DNA of 64,000 bases from Bacteroidetes bacterium GWF2_35_48 (GTDB taxonomy: Bacteria; Bacteroidota; Bacteroidia; Bacteroidales; GWF2-35-48), in the NCBI GenBank assembly GCA_001769125.1, contig MEOG01000005.1, positions 29,547 through 93,546 of the forward strand, read 5' to 3'. Position numbers and translations under genes: made by a program. The notes under the pieces are model-generated. The model did not search any database and had not been told where the DNA came from. It worked only from the letters and a program-made list of their open reading frames with translations. Shown piece by piece: positions 8,049 to 16,037 of the stretch. The number at the start of each line of letters is the position of its first letter. Position 1 is the first letter of the stretch.

Positions 8049-9863
8049 TTATTTACCATAAAGCTTTTGCGCAATATCCGTTCTTCCCATTTTATGGAGC
8101 TCTTTTATTATTTTATCTCTGTTTTCTTTGAATTGCCAGAAAAAATATTTCCGTTGACTCAGTTTTTCTTCTTGCGTACGTGGAACATGAATTGGCTTAT
8201 CTGTGTAGGGATTTATTCCTGTATAATAAATTGCAGACGATAAGGTCATAGGAGTTGGTGTAAAATCCTGAACTTGTTCTGTGCTCACATTAATTTGTTT
8301 TGTTGCTAAAGCCAGTTCAGCCATATCTACATTTTTACAACCCGGATGTGAAGAAATAAAATAAGGAATTATTTGTTGATTCAGGTTGTGTTTGTTATTT
8401 ATATTTTCAAAAAAATCTGCAAGTTTATAAAATAGTTTGAAGTCGGGCTTGCGCATCAACTTTAGAACTTCTTCGGATGTGTGTTCCGGTGCAACTTTTA
8501 ATCTCCCTGAAACATGATACCGGATTAATTCCGTTAGATAGGTCTGGTTTATTTTTTCATTTTTTTTATCGAAAATCAAATCATAGCGAATGCCGCTACC
8601 TATTGTGATTTTCTTTATTTCAGGAATGCTTCTTATTTTTCTGTATAGCTTTAATAGCGGCTCGTGATTTGTGTTCAGATTATTGCAAACCAGAGGAAAA
8701 ATACATGAAGGTTTTTTGCATTTGCTGCATATATCCAAATCTATTCCGGATAAAGAAAACATGTTTGCACTGGATCCGCCTGCATCGCTCAAATATCCTT
8801 TAAATTCTGGCATTTGAGTAATTTTCACTACTTCATCCAGAATAGATTTTTCCGAACGGCTTTGAATAAATTTTCCCTGATGCGCGGCAAGTGTGCAAAA
8901 GCTGCATCCCCCAAAGCATCCGCGATGAATAGTTAAAGAGAATTTTATCATTTCAAAAGCAGGAATGGGCAGCTTATATTTAGGATGAGGAAGCCTTGTA
9001 AATGGTAGCTCGTAAAATGAATCCAGCTCATCGGAAGTGATAGAGGGATAAGGCGGGTTTACAACAATATAATGACCTTCCGATTTTTCAATTATCCTCC
9101 TGCTTTCTTTTTTATTGCTTTCTTCTTCTATGGCAATAAAATTCTTACCGAATTTCGATTTATCTTTCAGGCATTCGTTATAAGGATAAAGAATTTTATT
9201 TTCGGCAATTCCGGGTAGTGATTTATAATCTTTGCAACGAAAGGCTGTTTGTGGAATACCGTTGAGTTCATGAATTTGTTTTCCGTTTTGGAGAGCACTT
9301 ATAATATCTTTTATTGCCTTTTCTCCCATCCCATAAACAAGCAAATCTGCATCACTGTCCGATAAAATACTTTTTTTAAGATTTCCGCTCCAGTAATCGA
9401 AATGAGTAAGTCTTCTCAACGAAGCCTCAATGCCTCCGATTATAACCGGACTGTCGGGAAAAAGTTTTTTAAGAATGCGTGAATAAACTGTAGTAGCATA
9501 GTCGGGTCTGTTACCTGCCTTTCCTCCCGCGGTATACGCATCGTCCTGACGTAAGCGGAGGTTTGCCGTATAATGGTTAATCATGGAATCCATGTTTCCG
9601 GAGGTAACAGCAAAGAAAAGGCGGGGTTTTCCGAATTTTTTAAAATCCCTCAGGTCATCGCGCCAGTTAGGTTGAGGAACAATAGCCACTTTGCAACCCA
9701 TGCTTTCTGCTACGCGGGCAATAATTGCAGCACCGAAAGAAGGATGGTCCACATAAGCATCTCCGGAGAAAAGTATAATATCCAATTCTGTCCATCCTCT
9801 TAACTCAACTTCTTTCGAAGTAACCGGAATCCATCGTGTTATATCATAAGTATGCTTCTCCAT
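8049..9863 (-). CDS. YgiQ-family radical SAM protein
   Basis: 604 residues from the preferred start. The N-terminal UPF0313 domain contains GDAYVDHPSFGAAIIARV, SGNMDSMINHYTANLRLR and PVIIGGIEASLRRLTHFDYW, all highly typical of YgiQ. The radical SAM CxxxCxxC motif (RGCFGGCSFC) lies near residue 315, followed by DAGGSSANMF and SSHPGCKNVDM. The reading frame is open 18 codons further upstream, but the match to the family begins at MEKHTYDITRWIPV, so the ATG at 9863 is chosen. The substrate of YgiQ proteins is not established. Confidence 0.93.
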   Translation of the reverse strand: MEKHTYDITRWIPVTSKEVELRGWTELDIILFSGDAYVDHPSFGAAIIARVAESMGCKVAIVPQPNWRDDLRDFKKFGKPRLFFAVTSGNMDSMINHYTANLRLRQDDAYTAGGKAGNRPDYATTVYSRILKKLFPDSPVIIGGIEASLRRLTHFDYWSGNLKKSILSDSDADLLVYGMGEKAIKDIISALQNGKQIHELNGIPQTAFRCKDYKSLPGIAENKILYPYNECLKDKSKFGKNFIAIEEESNKKESRRIIEKSEGHYIVVNPPYPSITSDELDSFYELPFTRLPHPKYKLPIPAFEMIKFSLTIHRGCFGGCSFCTLAAHQGKFIQSRSEKSILDEVVKITQMPEFKGYLSDAGGSSANMFSLSGIDLDICSKCKKPSCIFPLVCNNLNTNHEPLLKLYRKIRSIPEIKKITIGSGIRYDLIFDKKNEKINQTYLTELIRYHVSGRLKVAPEHTSEEVLKLMRKPDFKLFYKLADFFENINNKHNLNQQIIPYFISSHPGCKNVDMAELALATKQINVSTEQVQDFTPTPMTLSSAIYYTGINPYTDKPIHVPRTQEEKLSQRKYFFWQFKENRDKIIKELHKMGRTDIAQKLYGK

Positions 9864-9880
9864 AGTGCAAAAATAAAAAA

Positions 9881-9899
9881 GTCTCTGAATTTCAGAGAC
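9881..9899 (-). terminator. Hairpin with T-runs just before the ygiQ-like start
   Basis: GTCTCTGA and TCAGAGAC form an 8-bp stem around ATT. On the reverse strand it is followed by TTTTTTATTTTT that runs to within 5 nt of the ygiQ-like ATG; on the forward strand CTTTTT follows. It could be a bidirectional terminator or a leader attenuator. The rest of the 9864-10314 gap holds the structured element at 10149-10247 and the tetR promoter/operator. Confidence 0.45.
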
Positions 9900-10148
9900 C
9901 TTTTTATAGGTTAACATTAACTAATCGTGCGTATTTTTTTATGAAGTCGGTTATCGTTTGAAAATATGCAAATTTTGTGCCAAGTATTTATGAATTGAAA
10001 ATTATTTTTAAATTTAATTTTTGAGTATTAATTATTTGATATAAAACAAATTACAATTTAATGTGCCTTTTATGCGTTCCAAATTAAGCAAAAATTATGC
10101 CGAAAAAATGAGGGAAATGTCTATGCTTTTAATAAGCACTCAACTAAG

Positions 10149-10247
10149 ACGAGCGCAAACAAAGGAAGCCTGTCCCGCAAGGCAGGAAATCTCGTTTCTC
10201 GCTCGCTTAAAAATGAAAGTCTTACTAAAATTGTAAGGCTTTTTTAT
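10149..10247 (+). other. Structured intergenic element with terminator; possible small RNA
   Basis: CGAGCG near 10150 pairs with CGCTCG near 10200, and an inner CCTG...CAGG hairpin sits around 10170-10187. Ten bases downstream a second hairpin (AAAGTCTTAC / GTAAGGCTTT with one G-T pair, loop TAAAATT) ends in TTTTTTATT, a good intrinsic terminator on the plus strand. No gene reads into it on this strand, so it would terminate either a short untranslated RNA or spurious transcription before tetR. No promoter was recognised. Confidence 0.35.
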
Positions 10248-10287
10248 TGTTGTGATTAAAAAAGTGATAAATTAAAAAAAATGTTTT

Positions 10288-10314
10288 TATATTTGCAGAC
10301 CAAACGGTCGGTTT
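10288..10314 (+). promoter_or_regulatory. tetR-like promoter (-7 box) and overlapping operator
   Basis: TATATTTG (10288-10295) matches TAnnTTTG. Directly after it, ACCAAACGGTCGGTTT (10299-10314) abuts the ATG. The 14-bp core ACCAAACGGTCGGT is an imperfect palindrome (5 of 7 pairs) and recurs exactly at 10937-10952. A repressor bound here would cover the start of transcription, which fits autorepression by the TetR-family protein encoded next. Confidence 0.7.
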
Positions 10315-10917
10315 ATGAATGATACAAAAGAACATATTCTTAAAACTTCTCTTATCCTTTTTTTACAAAAAAGCTACCGAGATGTTACAATGAATGAAAT
10401 TGTTGAAAAAACGGGACTTTCAAAAGGCGCTTTTTATCACTACTTTTCAAGTAAGGAAGAATTGTTTAAAGAAATTGCAAACATGTTTTTTTCAATGGGC
10501 GCAGTTGATTATTTTTCATTGAAAAGTGATACGTTGAAGGAATTTTACCTTCAATACATTGATTTCCTTAATAACTCAATGATTGCATTGAATAAAATGG
10601 TCAGTGATTCCGGCAGTAGAAAGGGTTCTTTTAATTTTTTCCTGATTATGTTTGAAGCTGTCAGCAGATTTCCTGAATTTTTAAAAATGGAACTGGAATT
10701 TCATAAAAAGGATATTAATGTATGGAAAAAAGTTATTTCAAATGCCCGAAAAAAAGGTGAGATAAAGTCTGAATCACCCGATGAAGGAATTGCGAATCTT
10801 TTTTTATATTGTACTGATGGTGTGTTTATCAGATTTATCAATGATGATAAACAGAAATCATATAAAAAATATTTACTTTCAGCTTTTAACAATTTATATA
10901 AAAATCTGAAAACCTGA
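10315..10917 (+). CDS. TetR/AcrR-family transcriptional repressor
   Basis: 200 residues. The N-terminal ~50 residues form a canonical TetR helix-turn-helix (AKEHILKTSLILFLQKSYRDVTMNEIV-type start; TGLSKGAFYHYFSSKEELF), and the C-terminal ligand-binding region is variable. It sits 76 nt upstream of an ABC exporter operon, with the same operator in front of both units. The simplest reading is a ligand-relieved repressor of itself and the exporter. The inducer cannot be read from sequence. Confidence 0.93.
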   Translation: MNDTKEHILKTSLILFLQKSYRDVTMNEIVEKTGLSKGAFYHYFSSKEELFKEIANMFFSMGAVDYFSLKSDTLKEFYLQYIDFLNNSMIALNKMVSDSGSRKGSFNFFLIMFEAVSRFPEFLKMELEFHKKDINVWKKVISNARKKGEIKSESPDEGIANLFLYCTDGVFIRFINDDKQKSYKKYLLSAFNNLYKNLKT

Positions 10918-10936
10918 TTTTTTTTTATTATCAAAG

Positions 10937-10952
10937 ACCAAACGGTCGGTTT
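10937..10952 (+). promoter_or_regulatory. Second TetR-type operator, upstream of the ABC exporter
   Basis: ACCAAACGGTCGGTTT is an exact copy of the sequence in front of the TetR gene, 41 nt upstream of the ABC transporter ATPase start. Two exact 16-bp copies in a regulator/target arrangement strongly suggest a common operator. Confidence 0.7.
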
Positions 10953-10992
10953 ACATAAAAAATAAATATAGTTTTACTCAAAAAAAAACATA

Positions 10993-11916
10993 ATGAATGA
11001 TGTAATAACAACAGAGAAACTTTCAAAACGGTACAAAGACGTTTTAGCTGTTTCAGAAATATCTCTTAATGTCCGTAAGGGTGAAATCTATGGTTTTTTA
11101 GGGCTAAATGGTGCAGGTAAAACCACCACAATCCGAATGTTGCTTGGTATGATTAACCCTATCTGTGGTAGTTCTTTTATCAATGGTCAGAAGGTTCATC
11201 CAAATAACACAAGCCTTTGGAAAGAAATCGGCTACCTGGTTGAAATCCCGTATTCATATCCGGATCTTACGGTAAAGGAGAATCTTGAAATTATACGGCG
11301 ACTCAGATTTATTTCTGACAAAACTGTTGTTTCATCCATCATAGACAGGTTAAAACTTACTCAATATGCCAACCGGAAAGCCAAAAACCTTTCGCTGGGT
11401 AATGCTCAACGCTTGGGTCTTGCCAAAGCATTAATACATAATCCAAACATACTTATTCTTGATGAACCGACAAATGGTCTTGATCCTGCCGGTATTTATG
11501 AAATAAGGGAACTGCTAAACGATCTTGCCAAAAACCAGGGCGTAACCATTTTCATCTCAAGTCACATTTTGGGTGAAATATCAAGGTTTTCAACGCGCAT
11601 TGGAATTATTCACGATGGTGTTCTGATACAGGAAATAGACACCTTGCAGTTAGAGGAACTATGTCAGAAACGCCTTATTGTAAATACAAAAGATAACATT
11701 ACGGCAAAGAAAATACTTACAGAAAATGGGTTTAGCGTTAAAGATACTTCTTCTGAATTTATTGAAATTACTGATAATTCAGCCATAAATCAACCTGAAA
11801 ATATTGCATCATTATTGGTGAATAAAGGTTCTCCCCCTTCTTTATTGAATGTGGTTGAGGAAGATTTAGAATCCTATTTTTTAAGAACTATCGGAATGAA
11901 AGGAGATCGTTTATGA
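10993..11916 (+). CDS. ABC transporter ATP-binding protein (BcrA/ABC-2 type)
   Basis: 307 residues. Cytosolic ATPase with Walker A GLNGAGKTT (residues 37-45), signature LSLGNAQRLGLAKAL, Walker B ILILDEPTNGLDP and H-loop ISSHILGE. The C-terminal extension and order (ATPase, then permease overlapping by 4 nt) match the bacitracin/lantibiotic-resistance-like ABC-2 exporters. Its operon is probably controlled by the TetR protein upstream. Substrate unknown. Confidence 0.92.
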   Translation: MNDVITTEKLSKRYKDVLAVSEISLNVRKGEIYGFLGLNGAGKTTTIRMLLGMINPICGSSFINGQKVHPNNTSLWKEIGYLVEIPYSYPDLTVKENLEIIRRLRFISDKTVVSSIIDRLKLTQYANRKAKNLSLGNAQRLGLAKALIHNPNILILDEPTNGLDPAGIYEIRELLNDLAKNQGVTIFISSHILGEISRFSTRIGIIHDGVLIQEIDTLQLEELCQKRLIVNTKDNITAKKILTENGFSVKDTSSEFIEITDNSAINQPENIASLLVNKGSPPSLLNVVEEDLESYFLRTIGMKGDRL

Positions 11917-12695
11917 AATACATTATTGTAGCTATTTGGGCGGAATTTTTGAAAGTCCGCAGTTCAAAGGTTTTTTACCTGACAGTTTTGATTTTTGCTG
12001 TAATTCCATTAATGACTGGTTTGATGATGTATATTTCTCAAAACCCCGATATTGCTGCAAAATTGGGAATTGTGGGTACAAAGGCTAAATTATTCAGCGA
12101 AAATAACTGGTCTGGTTACTTTAGCTTATTAAGCCAATCAATGGCTTCTGTTGGTCTTATCGGGTTCGGCTTTGTTACCAGTTGGATTTTTGGAAGGGAG
12201 CATTCAGACCGTACTATGAAAGATATTTTGGCTTTGCCAGTAAGTCGTTCGGTAATTGTACTTGCAAAACTATTTATTTCTTTTGCCTGGTGTATGTTCC
12301 TCGCACTTGTAACTTACGCTGTAGGTATGTTATTAGGAAAATTAATTGGTATTCCTGATTGGTCTTTTTCTCTATTTATAAAATTTTCACATTTATTTTT
12401 TTGTGCATCATTACTTACGCTTTTACTTAATTCGCCTGTTGCTTTTTTAGCCGGTTATAGCAGAGGTATTATTGCTCCTTTGGGTTTTGTCATTTTCACA
12501 CTCATACTTGCAAATTTTGTTGGTGTTTTAGGTCTTGGGCCCTACTTCCCTTGGGCAATACCCGGACTTTTTTCTGTTGCAAAAGAATCAGCAGGCATGC
12601 AAATAGTTCCGGCTAGTTATATAATTTTGCTTTCAACTTTTATCTTGGGATATTGGGCAACGCTACGCTGGTGGCAACATGCAGACCATCATTAA
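11913..12695 (+). CDS. ABC-2 type transporter permease
   Basis: 260 residues with about six hydrophobic segments (for example VFYLTVLIFAVIPLMTGLMMYI, LIGFGFVTSWIFG, FISFAWCMFLALVTYAVGML, LGFVIFTLILANFVGVLGLG). It carries the motif FGREHSDRTMKDILALPVSR typical of BcrB-like permeases. Its ATG overlaps the ATPase stop (ATGA), indicating translational coupling. Together they should form an inner-membrane exporter. Confidence 0.9.
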   Translation: MKYIIVAIWAEFLKVRSSKVFYLTVLIFAVIPLMTGLMMYISQNPDIAAKLGIVGTKAKLFSENNWSGYFSLLSQSMASVGLIGFGFVTSWIFGREHSDRTMKDILALPVSRSVIVLAKLFISFAWCMFLALVTYAVGMLLGKLIGIPDWSFSLFIKFSHLFFCASLLTLLLNSPVAFLAGYSRGIIAPLGFVIFTLILANFVGVLGLGPYFPWAIPGLFSVAKESAGMQIVPASYIILLSTFILGYWATLRWWQHADHH

Positions 12696-12787
12696 CAATC
12701 AAAAAGCTTGTTAATTTTGTTTTGAATACATCATTTTGCTCCGAGACATTGTTCCACCTTTTTATTTTACGAAAAATTACAATACTT

Positions 12788-12952
12788 AGTGTCAGCAAGA
12801 AAACGTCAACTACTGCGTTACTCTCGTCATGAAAACAGTCATTTACAAAAGTAAACTCCTTGGTTTTCATGACTTCGAAAGCCTTGTATTTGACGTTTTC
12901 TTAACTGACACTAGCACTGTCAAGCAAAAACAGTAGTTTTCTTGCTGACACT
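12788..12952. mobile_element. MITE-like structured element, family 1 copy A
   Basis: 165 bp with 17-bp terminal inverted repeats (AGTGTCAGCAAGAAAAC and its complement) and a 4-bp target duplication ACTT on each side (12784-12787, 12953-12956). The 125-bp core (12788-12912) folds as a long hairpin: the left arm pairs with TTGACGTTTTCTTAACTGACACT-type sequence at its right end. An inner hairpin made by GTCATGAAAAC and GGTTTTCATGAC carries the conserved apex CATTTAC...GTAAACTCC. The blocks TGCGTTACTCTCG and CTTCGAAAGCCTTG are shared with the other copies. A 40-bp extension repeats the terminal sequence. No coding capacity. It lies in the 12696-13366 gap. Confidence 0.8.
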
Positions 12953-12961
12953 ACTTAGCAT

Positions 12962-13009
12962 ATTTGTGTCTACACGGTAGCTACCGACAGCTACCGTGTG
13001 GACACAAAT
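12962..13009. repeat. Long palindrome with 21-bp arms
   Basis: Two 21-nt arms (12962-12982 and 12989-13009) pair with a single mismatch around the loop ACCGAC; the core is ACACGGTAGCT...AGCTACCGTGT. It begins 10 nt after element copy A. The left arm plus loop recurs as a direct repeat at 13273. It may act as a bidirectional terminator or be a REP-like mobile hairpin. Confidence 0.75.
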
Positions 13010-13082
13010 CGTTTTATTATAATACGCTCGCATCCGCCTTAGCAGATAAAAATGCGTTTAAGATGACCCTTGAGAGCTATGG

Positions 13083-13104
13083 TTATTGAGCGAAGTCGAA
13101 ATAA
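13083..13104. repeat. Hairpin with GAGCGAAGTCGA loop
   Basis: TTATT and AATAA flank the 12-nt loop GAGCGAAGTCGA, with an additional GAGCT/AGCTC pair outside. The same loop with a different stem occurs at 37028, and an interrupted version at 57338. The remaining sequence to 13366 holds only short frames that I judge non-coding. Confidence 0.5.
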
Positions 13105-13272
13105 GCTCGGGGGTTCTAAAACAAATGTAAATTAAAGATTTTGGCGGAAAATTTGCTACATCACAGAGTTTATTTTGTACAAATTAATGCTTGCAAATTT
13201 TGTGACAAAATCACAGCATTGTATTGTACGAGAAGACAGGAGTTTTTAATAAACTTTCTCTCTTCTCAAAGA

Positions 13273-13298
13273 TGTGTCCACACGGTAGCTACCGACAG
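13273..13298. repeat. Half-copy of the 12962 palindrome
   Basis: 26 nt identical, except for one base, to 12965-12990 (TGTGTCCACACGGTAGCT then ACCGACAG), followed by GCAGG instead of the returning arm. It therefore represents one arm and loop of the palindrome, without the second arm. Confidence 0.65.
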
Positions 13299-13366
13299 GC
13301 AGGCGTATACTTTAATAAATTTTCACTAAAAATGCTGAATAACCAAAAGTTTCTTACTAAATCCCA

Positions 13367-13963
13367 CTACAATATCTTATACAATACTGCTGCATACAAG
13401 AAAAAACGGACATAACGAAAAAGCGCCCAAAGCAGATAATAGAAAAAATTATATTTTATCAAACCGCAAGCTGTACTAACTATTGCATGAGGTAAAGGAA
13501 ACATGGCTCCGATAAAAATTAACAATCCGCCCCACTTTCTCAAATTTACTATATGACGGGCAATTTTATTTTCAAGATAATTTTTTACAGATGGAATTTT
13601 AGCAAGAAAATGGCCTAAAAAATAAGCAAAAATACCGCCTAAATAAGACATGGTTGAAAGTATAAATAAGTACCACCAGGGGTCAGGAGATTTATAACAC
13701 CATGCAATAAAAATTTCCGGGGGAATCATTCCTAAAATTGTTTCTGAAACCAGAAAAAAAGAAAATACAGATAAGGGGGGATAAGCTTTCACAAAAGCTT
13801 CAAGCATTGCATTTAAATCAAGAAAAAATATTTCGAGAACTACAACGAGTGCAATCAATGCAATAAATGTCAATCCTCCCCTGATAGACATTTTTTTCAG
13901 GAAGCTGTAAAATCTGGTAATTTTATAATAGCGGTGTAATGCCTTTAATCGTAATTTTTCCAT
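13367..13963 (-). CDS. VTT/DedA-like integral membrane protein
   Basis: 198 residues with hydrophobic segments near residues 29-50 and three or four more (SVFSFFLVSETILGMIPPEIFIAWC, YLFILSTMSYLGGIFAYFLGHFL, GLLIFIGAMFPLPHAIVSTACGLI). The re-entrant E-x-x-x-x-x-P-PE segment, the glycine-rich helix and the late FPLPHAIVSTACG segment resemble YqaA/DedA (SNARE-associated, VTT) proteins, proposed lipid scramblases or transporters. The family call is from pattern only; function is inferred. It is 29 nt downstream of the sialidase-like gene on the same strand. Confidence 0.7.
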   Translation of the reverse strand: MEKLRLKALHRYYKITRFYSFLKKMSIRGGLTFIALIALVVVLEIFFLDLNAMLEAFVKAYPPLSVFSFFLVSETILGMIPPEIFIAWCYKSPDPWWYLFILSTMSYLGGIFAYFLGHFLAKIPSVKNYLENKIARHIVNLRKWGGLLIFIGAMFPLPHAIVSTACGLIKYNFFYYLLWALFRYVRFFLYAAVLYKIL

Positions 13964-13992
13964 TTATAATTTTTAATATTCAAATTTTAATT

Positions 13993-15591
13993 TTATTCAT
14001 TTTTAATGAATAACTTTCCTTGCATTTGTTTTTCAGATGAGCGTACTTCAATAATATAATGCCCAGTTTTTAAGCTGCTGAGTCCTTTTAAAACAAACGG
14101 CTTTTGGTAAAATACACTATGTAAAATTTCTGTTCCGTTCAAGCTTTTTATACAAACATTAACAGGAGATGCAATTTCATAAGGCCACTCAATTGTGCAG
14201 ATTCCATCAACAACGGGGTTTGGAAATATATGCAAGGGAGCTTCTTTCGTAACAATAATGGGATTGGGTTTATTTGTCCCGGTAATATCATGTTTCACAA
14301 AATATATTTCAAGCTCTCCTGTTCGTGTGTCTCCCCATGTTGCCAGCAAATTATTTCCGACAAGTTCACAGCTCATAAAATCATTTCCATTCTCAATAAG
14401 AATACTGTCGAACTGCGCTGTTTCTGAGCTAAGACGTATTTCCTGTTCAAAACTGACGCCATTATCTTCTGAAATAGCAGCATAAAAATCATTAGACTGA
14501 TAAAAGCCTATGCCGGAAGCATGCCTTCTGTCGCGCCATGTAACACAAAGTTTTCCATCATGATTATAATTGCACCAGGGCATATCCTGCAACACTCCAT
14601 TGCTGGTTGAATCTTTATTTACACGTTTCAATGCGCTCCAGCTTGTACCGCCGTTAGCAGAAGTTAACACATAAATATCTTCATCGCCGGATATTTTTGC
14701 AACCAAAGCAAAAGCTAATTTGTCAGGATCTGTTGGGTGCGCTGCAAGATGATAGCCGCTTTTCAAGTTTGTGTCATTTCCTGCTACAACCTGCTGCAAC
14801 ATTACTGTGTAATTAAACGATACTCCTCCATTTTGAGATGATGCAAGTAAATAACGTGGATATACACTTTGGGATTGCAGATAACTCGGATACACAATAC
14901 ATAACTTCCCGGATGCCGTTACAGCAGGCGAAGCCATAGGTTGCGCGATTACATTCCCAACCAGAAAATCAGTTGTATCTACAAATCGAAAATCGCCCCA
15001 ACTTGCACCGCCATCAAGCGAACTTTTAAAATAGGGTCTGTTAGGCGGATATATCCAGGGCGCAGGTTTACTTGTCAAATATAAATTTCCTGCTGTAGAA
15101 GATGATGAATTATCTATCACAAGCCACGGTCTGTCTATGGGTAGCTTGGATGCATCTTCTGTATGTGCAAATGAAAGAACAGGGCTTTCCCAGGAAACCC
15201 CTTCGTTAGTTGATTTAGCAACATATATGCCTCCTGCCGCAGGAGAAATTTTCGTGAAATCAATATATCCAAGATACAAAGTACCGTTGTTTTTAAAACA
15301 GAGGGTAGGATCTGCAGAACCCCATGTTGCGCCAAAATGGGGCATAGAACAAACATTTCCCCAGCTTATTCCTCCATCAAAACTGCATATTGTTTTTATT
15401 GAAACACGATAACTTGCAACACCAATCCATGCTATTACCATATTATCCGGATTTTGAGGATTAACCGCGAGAAAAGGCTCCCCATCAAAATAATCGCTGG
15501 TTGAAATGTTAGTGTTGGGTTGGGATTGCAGTCCCTGTAAGAAAGCCAAAATAAAAATCGCAAAAACAATAAATTTCATAGTTGAGTTCAA
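13993..15591 (-). CDS. T9SS-exported BNR-repeat (sialidase-like) protein
   Basis: 532 residues. After a signal peptide (MKFIVFAIFILAFLQGLQSQ; the start could be Met1 or Met5) there are at least six Asp-box motifs: SFDGGISWG, STNEGVSWE, SLDGGASWG, SQNGGVSFN, SANGGTSWS and SEDNGVSFE. This is the hallmark of a six-bladed sialidase/BNR propeller. The catalytic Arg triad cannot be assigned confidently, so sialidase activity is unproven. The C-terminus (PLHIFPNPVVDG ... GHYIIEVRSSEKQMQGKLFI) is a T9SS sorting domain, giving surface or extracellular location. Confidence 0.88.
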   Translation of the reverse strand: MNSTMKFIVFAIFILAFLQGLQSQPNTNISTSDYFDGEPFLAVNPQNPDNMVIAWIGVASYRVSIKTICSFDGGISWGNVCSMPHFGATWGSADPTLCFKNNGTLYLGYIDFTKISPAAGGIYVAKSTNEGVSWESPVLSFAHTEDASKLPIDRPWLVIDNSSSSTAGNLYLTSKPAPWIYPPNRPYFKSSLDGGASWGDFRFVDTTDFLVGNVIAQPMASPAVTASGKLCIVYPSYLQSQSVYPRYLLASSQNGGVSFNYTVMLQQVVAGNDTNLKSGYHLAAHPTDPDKLAFALVAKISGDEDIYVLTSANGGTSWSALKRVNKDSTSNGVLQDMPWCNYNHDGKLCVTWRDRRHASGIGFYQSNDFYAAISEDNGVSFEQEIRLSSETAQFDSILIENGNDFMSCELVGNNLLATWGDTRTGELEIYFVKHDITGTNKPNPIIVTKEAPLHIFPNPVVDGICTIEWPYEIASPVNVCIKSLNGTEILHSVFYQKPFVLKGLSSLKTGHYIIEVRSSEKQMQGKLFIKNE

Positions 15592-15625
15592 TTTATGGTA
15601 TATGTCAATACTGTCCTAAATAATT

Positions 15626-15633
15626 CAAATATA
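15626..15633 (-). promoter_or_regulatory. -7 box of the BNR protein gene
   Basis: On the reverse strand TATATTTG lies 35 nt upstream of the start codon and matches TAnnTTTG exactly. No well-spaced -33 TTG was found. The 15592-16037 gap also holds the promoter of the next gene and nothing else recognisable. Confidence 0.5.
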
Positions 15634-15987
15634 AAATTTTTTCTTCAAAACAGGAGTATTGCGTAGAATAAAAATAAAATTACAAAAATTATGGAATTAT
15701 CATTCTGTCTATTTTTGTATCATCCCAATGTTTGCATTTGTTCCAATAAAGCATTTAATGTGATGAAAATGTATAATTTCTTTGAAAAATATATCTATTG
15801 ACCACCTGCTTTTCTAGATCACAAATTGTTTGGAACTTCATTTTTTATTTTTTGATTTTTCATGCAAAGGTGTCAGCATTAAATGTAATTATGTATCGTA
15901 TTGCAAATTCACGTTCTTTCCGGTTTCTTTTTTATTCAGACAACTTTAATCGTTGCTTATGTGTCTTAAAATTATTTGCTTGCTTTA

Positions 15988-16016
15988 TTGAACAAAAATA
16001 TATATATTTACCTTTG
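15988..16016 (+). promoter_or_regulatory. Promoter of the giant choice-of-anchor-L gene
   Basis: TACCTTTG (16009-16016) fits TAnnTTTG. TTG at 15988-15990 is 18 nt upstream, as expected for the -33 element. The ATG lies 22 nt after the box. Confidence 0.65.
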
Positions 16017-16037
16017 TAAAACTACACAATTTTTGTT

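Noticed and set aside
13141..13415. Two overlapping short open frames of ~60 codons between the ABC operon and the VTT gene
   Set aside because: They cross the half-copy palindrome, have no recognisable domain or promoter box, and overlap in different frames.
15798..16019. 73-codon open frame before the giant surface protein
   Set aside because: It runs through the -33 and -7 promoter elements of the next gene and its composition is that of AT-rich spacer.
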